DNA of 11,379 nucleotides from JAGVMG01 sp964461105 (GTDB lineage: Bacteria; Chlamydiota; Chlamydiia; Chlamydiales; Rhabdochlamydiaceae). The notes under the pieces were generated by a model. It had not been told where the DNA came from and did not search any database. It saw only the letters and a list, made by a program, of their open reading frames with translations. A program made the position numbers and the translations under genes. Each line of letters opens with the position of its first letter. Position 1 is the first letter of the stretch. The stretch covers positions 1-11,379 of the forward strand of contig CAYWSY010000066.1 of assembly GCA_964461105.1 (NCBI GenBank), in the 5' to 3' direction. Positions 1 through 6,243 of the stretch are shown here, piece by piece.

Positions 1-46
1 GGCGCATCCTTTAAAATCAAAGGGATATTAGAGGATGAGGAAATCG

Positions 47-820
47 ATGGCTTATACAGTTAAAAAACTAAGTGAACTTTCTGGGGTGACAGTACGCACT
101 CTTCATTTCTATGAAGAAATCGGCCTACTAAAACCAGCCTATCATGGTTCTAATGGCTACCGATACTACGAAGAAAGAGAGCTGTTACAGCTTCAGCAAA
201 TCTTATTTTTTAAGGAGCTTGGTTTTTCGCTAAAACAGATCCAAAAGGTTCTGGGACGAGATGACTTCGACCAGCTTTCGGCTCTTTATTCTCACAGAAA
301 ATCTTTGAACCAAGAACGGGAGAAAATAGGGCAGCTACTTAAGACCATCGATAAAACGATCAAACACCTAAAAGGAAAGAAAAAAATGAAAGACAAAGAG
401 ATCTTCGATGGTTTCAATATCACCCTCGTGAAAAAAGCAAAAGAAGGTACGTCTTATTTTGCTGCTGAAGAAATCGTTGGGAAAAGCGTTAGAAATCCTA
501 CGAAGAATGTCCAAGATGTTGAAAAACGAGGAAAAGCGTTCTATGAGAAGACTACCGAAACAGCTCATACCATTTTTAGAGAGCTTGTTCATTGCATTGA
601 AAGAAAGCGAGATCCCGCTTCCGCTGAAGTACAACGGATCATTAAAAAACACCATGCGGCTACAGACCAGCTTCAAAATGCTACTCAAGAGGTGTATACA
701 GCAATGGCACAACTGTATAAAGAGCACCCTGAATTCAGAAAACAGCTAGATCCATTTCATTCGCAGCTGGCCGAGTTTATGACACAGGCAATGAGAATAT
801 TTGCTGATCAAAACTTATAA
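47..820 (+). CDS. MerR-family transcriptional regulator with TipAS-like C-terminal domain
   Basis: A predicted cytoplasmic DNA-binding activator of 257 aa. Residues 1-70 form the MerR winged helix: YTVKKLSELSGVTVRTLHFY, then EEIGLLKP and GYRYY, which are near-consensus for the family. Residues 75-113 look like the dimerising coiled coil. Residues 116-257 (KDKEIFDGFN ... LYKEHPEFRKQ ... AEFMTQAM) resemble the TipAS domain, which binds thiopeptide-like antibiotics or other ligands in TipA relatives; the ligand here is unknown. An ATG at 35 would add four residues, but the ATG at 47 has a well-placed AGGA and gives the usual family N-terminus, so I chose it. The gene converges on terL with a 58-bp gap. 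Nothing shows whether it belongs to the mobile element or the host. MerR proteins usually regulate their own or a neighbouring promoter; no operator is recognisable in the 46 bp upstream. Confidence 0.88.
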   Translation: MAYTVKKLSELSGVTVRTLHFYEEIGLLKPAYHGSNGYRYYEERELLQLQQILFFKELGFSLKQIQKVLGRDDFDQLSALYSHRKSLNQEREKIGQLLKTIDKTIKHLKGKKKMKDKEIFDGFNITLVKKAKEGTSYFAAEEIVGKSVRNPTKNVQDVEKRGKAFYEKTTETAHTIFRELVHCIERKRDPASAEVQRIIKKHHAATDQLQNATQEVYTAMAQLYKEHPEFRKQLDPFHSQLAEFMTQAMRIFADQNL

Positions 821-878
821 ATAAGCAACCACCGCCCCCCTCTCTCTTTGGGAAGGGGGTCCTATAGATTGGGCTGTT

Positions 879-2369
879 TTACATATAAGCAGCTCGAAGC
901 TGACTCCATTCTGTTGCGGTCAATCCTTTACTTTCTAGCTTACCAAGGCCAACTGCCATCATCCGAAATGCATCTGCCCCATGACTAGCAAAGTTATGAA
1001 GTGGCAAGCTAGACCAGCATCCGTGACGGTCATTCCATTCTTTCTTATAGCTTTCTAGAGCTGTGACCCCCTGAGAGCATTTTGCTTCATCAAACCAGCA
1101 GCGATTGAGAATGTTGCGAACAGCGTCTATGCCTTCATTTATTCCTATGTCTGAAACCACTGTGAAATGGGTTCCATGATTTCTAGCTACCTCTACTCTT
1201 GACAATCCCGTGCTGTATTCATGAACTGCCGCATCATGAGGTACAAGATGCTTACCGTAGGTATAAGGCTTGCTTTTGAGATACTGGAGGTAATGGGTTA
1301 AAGCTTCTCCACTATTTTCGTAGTATTCTAAAACATGAATCTCCTGGCCACATTGTTGAAAGAGCCAGATGGCTGTTGAATCGTTATAGCCAAGATCCCA
1401 TGCTGTATGAACTGGTACGTTGGCATCATAGTAAACGTTTCGGATGCGACCTTGTTGTCTGGCTTCAACAATCTGCTTACCATAATACAAACCTTCGTTG
1501 GAGGCTTCAAAAGCTTCATCAGGAGTGCTTGGAAATTCTCGTTTCATGTCCTCCCCCTGAGTTAATGCTCGTTTGACGTACCAAGCTTTCTGCTCCTCAT
1601 CTAATTGACTGTTTATGATACTCTCCATTGCACTGAAATAGCTCGAGCAATGCTCAGGTACTGCCACGTTACTTGAGTCGATTCTATAGCCTTTATGGGC
1701 ATGCCAAGGGAAAAAGTGAAAACGGAAGTCTAATTGGGTTAATTTCTTCTTCGAATCTTGGGCGGCCTGCGCCTCTTTACACATCTGATAAAAATATCCC
1801 TCACGTCCTTCTGCCGTACTTTCGATAAAAACATACTGACCAGGTGCAAGCGCATTTAAAGAACCTGTAACAATCTCACGAGCCTTGTCTGGAAACTTAG
1901 CACATATTTTTCCAAATTCGCTAATGTGGAGCAGTTGAAGAGTACTTGATCGCATAGATGTCCCTACACGCAAAGTTGAACCATTGCTAAGCTGCAATTC
2001 CCGTGCATTGTCTGTATTCACGCTTATCAGAGCTTTCAATTCTGCTGAGAGACTATCGTAAGCAAACTTTACTCTGCGAAACATAACTTCGGCGTCCTCA
2101 CGGGTATGGGCGATTATTCCAGCATGAAGGTTGCTGTTGAAAAGACAACGGTCCAGAAAGAGGAGGCAAACAAACGTTGATATGCCCGTCTGACGAGCTT
2201 TGAGAATGAGATTGCAATACCACATTTCCTTATAAAGCTGTTCCTGAGCCCAGTTGAGTTGAAAAAGAACCTTATTCCCCGACTTATCGATGATCCAATA
2301 GAGATTGTTCAAACGCCACAGAGGATCTGCTAATAGTTTTTCTGCTTTTGTAAGCGTATCTTCACCCAT
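879..2369 (-). CDS. terL: Phage terminase large subunit (TerL)
   Basis: A complete 496-aa packaging motor that would translocate phage DNA into a prohead and cut it. The N-terminal ATPase shows a Walker A (KARQTGIST, about 57-65), a Walker B with its acidic pair replaced by S-E (LLHISEFGK, 146-154) and a coupling motif (IESTAEG, 182-188). The C-terminal RNase H-fold nuclease keeps its acidic residues: D325 in WDLGYND, D379 in VPHDAAVHE and D466 in SHGADAF. Both halves therefore look intact rather than decayed. The ATG overlaps the terS stop by 8 bases (ATGGGTGA), so the two are probably translationally coupled. AAGGAT lies upstream as the ribosome site. It is the last element gene before the convergent MerR gene. 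No portal, protease or capsid gene follows, which is unusual for a prophage. Confidence 0.93.
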   Translation of the reverse strand: MGEDTLTKAEKLLADPLWRLNNLYWIIDKSGNKVLFQLNWAQEQLYKEMWYCNLILKARQTGISTFVCLLFLDRCLFNSNLHAGIIAHTREDAEVMFRRVKFAYDSLSAELKALISVNTDNARELQLSNGSTLRVGTSMRSSTLQLLHISEFGKICAKFPDKAREIVTGSLNALAPGQYVFIESTAEGREGYFYQMCKEAQAAQDSKKKLTQLDFRFHFFPWHAHKGYRIDSSNVAVPEHCSSYFSAMESIINSQLDEEQKAWYVKRALTQGEDMKREFPSTPDEAFEASNEGLYYGKQIVEARQQGRIRNVYYDANVPVHTAWDLGYNDSTAIWLFQQCGQEIHVLEYYENSGEALTHYLQYLKSKPYTYGKHLVPHDAAVHEYSTGLSRVEVARNHGTHFTVVSDIGINEGIDAVRNILNRCWFDEAKCSQGVTALESYKKEWNDRHGCWSSLPLHNFASHGADAFRMMAVGLGKLESKGLTATEWSQLRAAYM

Positions 2370-2784
2370 CCACTAAATCCTTGGAAGAACCATCAACTCT
2401 TTGGAGAAGGAATGAAAGCGGATTTGCAACGTCGCCTCCGATCTGCTGTTTATCTGACCATCCACAAGTGTTTCCCATAACAAATTTAGTGAATCCAGCA
2501 TTGAATTGGTTGAGGAGCCCTCCTTTCACAAGCTTGGATTGTTGCCATTCCTGAGACTTTCTATAAACACGGGAAAACTTTTCGTTGGCCTTAGCCCACT
2601 CGGAAAGCTGATCGGGTAAATACCCTCGCTCAAGAGCAAAATCTTTGTACCAAAGGCTATCCTCTTTCTGCATCCAAGCTTCAAATGCATCAGCCTCAGC
2701 TTCTATGAATGCAATGGTGTATTTTATAGGTCGACCACCTCTTTCGCATCCTGGGTATGGTTTGTGATTTTTTGGCGCTGGCAT
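2362..2784 (-). CDS. terS: Phage terminase small subunit (TerS)
   Basis: A 140-aa DNA-packaging protein expected to recognise the pac or cos site and load TerL. The body has the typical TerS pattern: WYKDFALERGYLPDQLSEWA (46-64) as the helix-turn-helix, then NEKFSRVYRKSQEWQQSKLV and GLLNQFNAGFTKFVMGN, and ending in GWSDKQ, as in many phage small terminases. An upstream in-frame extension to 2865 is open, but I place the start at the ATG at 2784. AGGA lies 8 bases before it, and the protein then begins MPAPKNHKPYPG, a normal start for this family. The start is 8 bases after the stop of the unknown gene upstream, and the end overlaps terL, so these three genes form one operon. Confidence 0.85.
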   Translation of the reverse strand: MPAPKNHKPYPGCERGGRPIKYTIAFIEAEADAFEAWMQKEDSLWYKDFALERGYLPDQLSEWAKANEKFSRVYRKSQEWQQSKLVKGGLLNQFNAGFTKFVMGNTCGWSDKQQIGGDVANPLSFLLQRVDGSSKDLVDG

Positions 2785-2792
2785 AGGTTTTC

Positions 2793-3155
2793 CTAAATAA
2801 GTTCTCCAATGCAATGAAAGGGAGGGGTATCTAATTTCGCATATTCGTTTTTTCCCAGAGCGCAAGGGTATCCACCAACCAAAGCATAGATTTGTCCCTT
2901 GTCATAAACAGTCATCATCTCCTCCAGCATCTTTTGCTTTTTTTCCCAGGTTGCGCCAGGAAGAATAATGATCTCTTCCTCATCTAAAACGTATCCGATG
3001 GCACCTTCTACGAGAGTAGTCCATCTCCCAGATAAGTCATTAAACCGCATTTCCTTCGTTAATTTGAGATATTGGATCGCTCTATTCCTGTTTTTTGATC
3101 TCAACGCTGTAACGAAGGTTTCTATAGCGACTTGAGATGGGCATACATTTGACAT
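2793..3155 (-). CDS. Hypothetical protein upstream of terS
   Basis: A 120-aa protein that I do not recognise. It begins MSNVCPSQVAIETF, has a basic stretch (RSKNRNRAIQYLKLTKEMRF) and an acidic/hydrophobic part (YVLDEEEIIILPG). There is no signal peptide or membrane segment. I chose the ATG at 3155; an in-frame TTG at 3194 would add 13 residues but lacks a good ribosome site, whereas AAAGG lies about 12 bases before the ATG. It ends 8 bases before terS and so probably shares its transcript. It is the first gene left of the putative origin, and a very AT-rich stretch (about 3160-3240) lies just upstream and could hold its promoter. A role in packaging or in its control is possible from position only. 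Confidence 0.7.
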   Translation of the reverse strand: MSNVCPSQVAIETFVTALRSKNRNRAIQYLKLTKEMRFNDLSGRWTTLVEGAIGYVLDEEEIIILPGATWEKKQKMLEEMMTVYDKGQIYALVGGYPCALGKNEYAKLDTPPFHCIGELI

Positions 3156-3272
3156 GAAGTAAAGCCTTTGTTTATTTAAGTAATAGAAATTCAATTACGT
3201 ATGATCGATGTATATACTATTTTATTTAGAATCTAAAGGGAAAATTGATTGTTAGTGCGCAACACTTAGAAA

Positions 3273-3302
3273 GAGTCTTTCGCACCTCTAGGCGAAAGAC
3301 TC
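3273..3302. terminator. Perfect 11-bp inverted repeat; possible terminator of the rep operon
   Basis: The arms GAGTCTTTCGC (3273-3283) and GCGAAAGACTC (3292-3302) are perfectly complementary around an 8-base loop. Read on the minus strand, downstream of the replication genes, the stem is followed by TTTCTAAG, a weak U-run. It could end transcripts leaving the pGP2-like gene, or be a structural part of the origin. The first reading is only moderately supported. Confidence 0.45.
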
Positions 3303-3304
3303 AT

Positions 3305-3339
3305 CTTATGAATCTCATAGAGATCTCATAAGATCTCAT
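3305..3339. repeat. Inverted repeat overlapping three ATCTCAT direct repeats
   Basis: CTTATGAATCTC (3305-3316) pairs with GAGAT plus TCATAAG (3320-3324 and 3326-3332), with one bulged C at 3325 and an ATA loop. The same stretch contains ATCTCAT at 3312, 3323 and 3333, spaced 11 and 10 bases, i.e. one helical turn apart. In-phase short repeats beside iterons are typical of protein-binding arrays such as an operator, a partition site or the unwinding region. Which of these applies cannot be told from the sequence. Confidence 0.6.
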
Positions 3340-3364
3340 GCACAATTTTTCTCTCTGAAAACAC

Positions 3365-3462
3365 TGCATTGGATAACGGTATTTGCTGCAACGCATAACG
3401 GTAAAAAAGGGCTTTTTCTGCATTACATAACGGTAAATACTGCAAAGGATAACGGTAAGAAC
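3365..3462. repeat. Four 22-bp origin iterons
   Basis: Four copies at 3365-3386, 3387-3408, 3419-3440 and 3441-3462 share TGCA at the start and the core ATAACGGTA. Copies 1-2 and 3-4 abut; a 10-bp spacer (3409-3418) separates the pairs. Start-to-start distances of 22, 32 and 22 keep all copies on nearly the same helix face. These are the expected binding sites for a replication initiator and control copy number in related plasmids. The chlamydial virulence plasmid also has four 22-bp repeats; whether the sequences are homologous I cannot say. Confidence 0.85.
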
Positions 3463-3475
3463 TTTTTTGAATTCT

Positions 3476-4492
3476 CTATGAAAATCCCTTGCTCAAATGA
3501 AAAACGTATTTCCATTGTCCTGAAGCCCCTATAATGCGTTCGCAGTCCTCAACCAGTCCCAAATTTTTGGTAAACTGAATTGCATCTTCTGTCCTTTGTT
3601 GGATCAGTTTTTTTCTCTTAGACTTAAGATATTTCTCTAGCTTCAAGATCAAAAACAACTTTTCCTCATTGATCTCGGGATGGAAACGTCGGCCACTCAG
3701 CTCCCGCAACATATAATCTCTGAGAGCGATCATGCTTTCTGTTACTAACCTATGCCCGCCTGCGGCAATTACTGTTCGTTTGTTGATATCTGAAGGGTAT
3801 TCCACATACTTTGAGTTTATTTGATCTGTAAGAAGAGGGTTTAAGGCGATGATCAACTCGCCTCGCCTTTCTCTTAATGACTCATCACCCTGGTCTAATG
3901 TTTGGACTTCCTCTTCAGTCAATCCTTCGAAAAAACTTATGATTTTAAATAAACTTTGAAATTCTTCTATTCGATCAGTAAGTATTTCTTTCCTTCCTTT
4001 TTCAGTTTTTATCTCTCTTTTTCTGTCGTAAATAATCAAGAACTTTTGTGATTCAGTGTCTCTTAAAACCCTTTTAATAAACTTAATGTCAGCGCCAGAA
4101 TAATCATCATTATCCATATAAGACTTATATAGCTCTGATGGGAAGACCCTTATTTTAGGCGAACAGGCTATCTGCCCCTTGCCACCATATTGAACCATTT
4201 CTTTTTCAAAGTTCCCTCCATAGAAGCTTTCTGATTGTGTGTTTCTATTTTCACTTTTATCATGGAGCAGCTTGAAAAGAGCATTCAGCAATTTATCTTG
4301 AGAAGGAGTAAGCCTAATTCCTTCAGCTCGGACATTCTCTATAGGGCAAAGGTGAATTTTTTCCTGAGTTTCACTAGATAGAGTGGTTAGAAAATTAGGA
4401 TCTCCTAATGAATCGCTAGGTTTCAATTTTTGGTCAACCAAGTGACCAGAATGGCGAACTTTATGCTGCTTCTTAAGTTCTTTTTTATTCAT
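3476..4492 (-). CDS. pGP2-like chlamydial plasmid replication protein
   Basis: A 338-aa soluble protein. Recalling the chlamydial plasmid protein pGP2-D, several stretches line up in order: KFLIIYDRKR (150-159), FKIISFFEGLTEEE (182-195, cf. an EGLTDEE motif in pGP2), ALNPLLTDQINSKYV (216-230, cf. PILVDQIESYFV), LFLILKLEKYLKSKRKK (279-295) and AIQFTKNLGL. Length (pGP2 is about 354 aa) and position directly after the helicase also agree. pGP2 is linked to plasmid replication or maintenance, but its mechanism is not established. The end of the gene lies 13 bp from the iterons. I chose the ATG at 4492 over an in-frame TTG at 4510; its ribosome site (GGGG, 8 bases upstream) is weak. It lies 30 bp after the helicase and is likely co-transcribed with it. 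The alignment is from memory and needs a profile search. Confidence 0.7.
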   Translation of the reverse strand: MNKKELKKQHKVRHSGHLVDQKLKPSDSLGDPNFLTTLSSETQEKIHLCPIENVRAEGIRLTPSQDKLLNALFKLLHDKSENRNTQSESFYGGNFEKEMVQYGGKGQIACSPKIRVFPSELYKSYMDNDDYSGADIKFIKRVLRDTESQKFLIIYDRKREIKTEKGRKEILTDRIEEFQSLFKIISFFEGLTEEEVQTLDQGDESLRERRGELIIALNPLLTDQINSKYVEYPSDINKRTVIAAGGHRLVTESMIALRDYMLRELSGRRFHPEINEEKLFLILKLEKYLKSKRKKLIQQRTEDAIQFTKNLGLVEDCERIIGASGQWKYVFHLSKGFS

Positions 4493-4522
4493 TCTTGAAA
4501 CCCCACGCAATTTTAAGAAACA

Positions 4523-5893
4523 CTAGAACAGTTTTTTTGCAGTTTCACTCGCTCTTTGCGAAATAAGGCATCCATCTCCGTCTTTTTGCAGGCGTATCTC
4601 AGGAAAAATCATTGTAAAGTTGGATTTAGTCATTTTTAAGGTCACACCAGCGTCTTTAAGAGGCGCTCCTTTCTCATTTGTGCTTTGTGCAAGATTCATT
4701 TGCCATCTTACGCCGTCAGTCAAAGCAGATGAGCCTCTTGCAGCAGATTGATCTTGTGTAGTCTGAGATAGTGAAGCTTTGTTGACGTGATGAGCAAAAA
4801 AAACGGTGGGATTGCCTGGAATTTCTATTGTTAGCTCTTCGAGCAATGAAATGAATTGCGTAGCGCTCGCGTTGTCTGTCTCTGCATCAGCGCCCAGTAA
4901 TCTAGACACAGGATCTAAAATGATTAACGACCATCCACCAGGAGGCGCAACTTCTGCTAACCGAGTTTTCAAGTCTTGGAAATAGCGACTGGGTTTTTTA
5001 CTCTCGATGAATGCCGCTTGCTGTCCGCAAAATGAAAAGACTGCAATACGACTGCTTGCTTCTACTAGGAGATCAGGTTGACTATCTCGGAATCTTTTCG
5101 CCGATTTATAAAGGAGGCGATGGATGTCCTCATACTGATTCTCTCCCAGCCCTATAAAAACATTTCCTTTTTTGCCTTCTCCACACCATCTTGTTGGCGT
5201 AAACTTATTGATAAAAGGGGTATCAGTGGCAATGGATATTGCCAATTGGAACAAGAGATGAGTTTTGCCAATGCCTCCTGCTCCAGCAAGCATAGCCACA
5301 ACGCCTTTAGGAAGGAATCCTAGCGGCTTTTGATCCTCACTGAGACATTCCAAAAGCATCGGCTTTTTAGGCGGTTCAGTAAGGAAAAAGTTCTTTTCAA
5401 ACTGATTCAGCAATCGAATGGGAAATTTCTCCTTAGAAGGTCGATATTTTTCGAGTAGAACAATTGCTTCTTTTGCATCTGAAACAATATCAAATGGATT
5501 TTCCCTGTCGTTAAGAGCTTTTTGTTCGAGTTCTCGAACGAAATTCAGTAATTTCCCTCGAGCAGAATGCCTTCTTAACTCTTCAATGTATTCTTCAAGA
5601 TAGGCTGAAGTGCCTGCGTATTGTGCAAGAGAGACAATGTATGCAATCCCGCCTGCGGCTGTTAGCTTGTTTTTTCTCTTGAGCTCTTCACAAACCAAAT
5701 ATATGTCAGCTCGCTTGTCCTCTTTTTTCATCTCTTTAAGAATCAAAAAGATGATTTGATGTTCGCTATTGTAAAAATCGGTCTCCATCAGCTCCGTAAC
5801 TGCGATATTCAAGTATTGAGTGTTTGTCAGCATACACCCCAATATCATCATTTCAGCGTTATTGGAATTTGGCATTGTTGTTTGCTGGTACAT
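4523..5893 (-). CDS. Replicative helicase with DnaB N-terminal domain and RepA-type (AAA_25) ATPase; pGP1-like
   Basis: A 456-aa helicase expected to unwind DNA at the iteron origin as a ring hexamer. Residues 10-110 (NNAEMMILGCML ... YNSEHQIIFLIL ... GGIAYIVSLA) are a DnaB N-terminal domain. Residues about 190-440 are a RecA-fold ATPase: Walker A GAGGIGKT (204-211), Walker B LIILDPVSRLLG (323-334), the histidine motif FFAHHVNK (365-372) and RGSSALTDGVRW (386-397). The last two are typical of RepA-type plasmid helicases rather than of classic DnaB. Size and gene order match pGP1 of chlamydial plasmids (451 aa). An upstream open extension reaches 5995, but the ATG at 5893 has a strong GGAGG 9 bases before it and removes the overlap with the HTH gene. 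The start is 4 bases after that gene's stop. Confidence 0.87.
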   Translation of the reverse strand: MYQQTTMPNSNNAEMMILGCMLTNTQYLNIAVTELMETDFYNSEHQIIFLILKEMKKEDKRADIYLVCEELKRKNKLTAAGGIAYIVSLAQYAGTSAYLEEYIEELRRHSARGKLLNFVRELEQKALNDRENPFDIVSDAKEAIVLLEKYRPSKEKFPIRLLNQFEKNFFLTEPPKKPMLLECLSEDQKPLGFLPKGVVAMLAGAGGIGKTHLLFQLAISIATDTPFINKFTPTRWCGEGKKGNVFIGLGENQYEDIHRLLYKSAKRFRDSQPDLLVEASSRIAVFSFCGQQAAFIESKKPSRYFQDLKTRLAEVAPPGGWSLIILDPVSRLLGADAETDNASATQFISLLEELTIEIPGNPTVFFAHHVNKASLSQTTQDQSAARGSSALTDGVRWQMNLAQSTNEKGAPLKDAGVTLKMTKSNFTMIFPEIRLQKDGDGCLISQRASETAKKLF

Positions 5894-5897
5894 ACAA

Positions 5898-6101
5898 CTA
5901 TCCCTCCCGACTTTCTGAAAGAAATTGTAACAGAGCCTGCTCATCCAAGAGAATACGTCTACCGACTTTGTGAACGACCTTCCTTCTAAATCCATTGATG
6001 TCTTTAGAAAGAATGTTTTTCAGCATATTCGGTGTCAAAAATTGGTATTTTTGAACCGCCTGCTTTTTTGTCAGATATTTTTCTGGTAATAATGTGGTCA
6101 T
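5898..6101 (-). CDS. Excisionase-like helix-turn-helix protein
   Basis: A 67-aa basic DNA-binding protein of the MerR-like winged-helix (Xis/HTH_17) type: YLTKKQAVQKYQFLTPNMLK, then VVHKVGRRILLDEQALLQFL, matching the usual pattern of a short HTH, a V-GRR wing and a final L-FL helix. In integrated elements such proteins direct excision or repress the replication operon. It is the first gene of the rep operon, ends 4 bases before the helicase and overlaps its ribosome site region. AGGAG lies 8 bases before the ATG at 6101; a TTG three bases earlier is less likely. The ribosome site and start codon lie in one arm of a long inverted repeat (6096-6186), suggesting translational control. Confidence 0.78.
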   Translation of the reverse strand: MTTLLPEKYLTKKQAVQKYQFLTPNMLKNILSKDINGFRRKVVHKVGRRILLDEQALLQFLSESREG

Positions 6102-6186
6102 CAATCTAACTCCTATAAAATAGTTTTCAGGATTCTCTTGCCGGAGATAATTTCCCTTAAAAACCTAAACAGGAGTTAGAATGACC
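6096..6186 (-). promoter_or_regulatory. Inverted repeat that can hide the HTH-gene ribosome site and ATG
   Basis: On the minus strand GGTCATTCTAACTCCT (6186-6171) is complementary to AGGAGTTAGA plus ATGACC (6114-6105 and 6101-6096), giving 16 base pairs with a 3-base TTG bulge and a 56-base loop. The right-hand arm contains the AGGAG and ATG of the HTH gene. Any RNA that reads in from the integrase operon would fold this shut, whereas an RNA starting inside the loop (6115-6170) would leave it open. The repeat could alternatively be a DNA operator for the HTH protein. Confidence 0.55.
6133..6147 (+). repeat. 15-bp repeat, copy A (control region)
   Basis: TTCTCTTGCCGGAGA here is identical to the reverse complement of 8461-8475 beside the attachment site. 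Copy A sits inside the loop of the rep-control inverted repeat, copy B in the attP arm. A shared site for the Xis-like protein or for the integrase arm-binding domain would explain both locations. Confidence 0.5.
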
Positions 6187-6207
6187 GAAATGGACTATTG
6201 ATAAAAT

Positions 6208-6243
6208 GCAGGCTTTTCAGATCAAAAAGTCTGCTATTTTTTT
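6208..6243 (+). terminator. Rho-independent terminator, usable on both strands
   Basis: GCAGGCTTTT (6208-6217) pairs with AAAAGTCTGC (6225-6234), 10 bp with one G-U pair, around a 7-base loop. On the plus strand it is followed by TATTTTTTT, a strong U-tail. On the minus strand the tail is ATTTTAT, enough to end the integrase operon just after its stop at 6242. The stronger tail is on the plus strand, where no obvious gene ends. Confidence 0.72.

Larger units (their letters stand above)
3156..3475. other. Putative replication origin (gene-free, 320 bp)
   Basis: This is the only gene-free stretch over 300 bases. From left to right it holds an AT-rich segment (about 3160-3240, candidate unwinding region or promoter), an 11-bp perfect inverted repeat (3273-3302), a second inverted repeat overlapping three ATCTCAT direct repeats (3305-3339), and four 22-bp iterons (3365-3462) ending 13 bases from the stop of the pGP2-like gene. 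Iterons next to a helicase and a replication protein are the standard layout of an iteron-controlled plasmid origin, and four tandem 22-bp repeats are known at the chlamydial plasmid origin. No clear DnaA box was found. Confidence 0.72.

Noticed and set aside
831..860. C-run and G-run (CCCCCT / AGGGGG) between the MerR gene and terL as a bidirectional terminator.
   Set aside because: Only 6 bp pair, with a 12-base loop, and neither strand has a T-run after it; too weak to annotate.
1376..1576. Plus-strand open frames opposite terL, and similar ones opposite the helicase (5078-5989) and xfp (8878-10126).
   Set aside because: No ribosome sites, no recognisable protein features, and fully opposite genes with clear family motifs.
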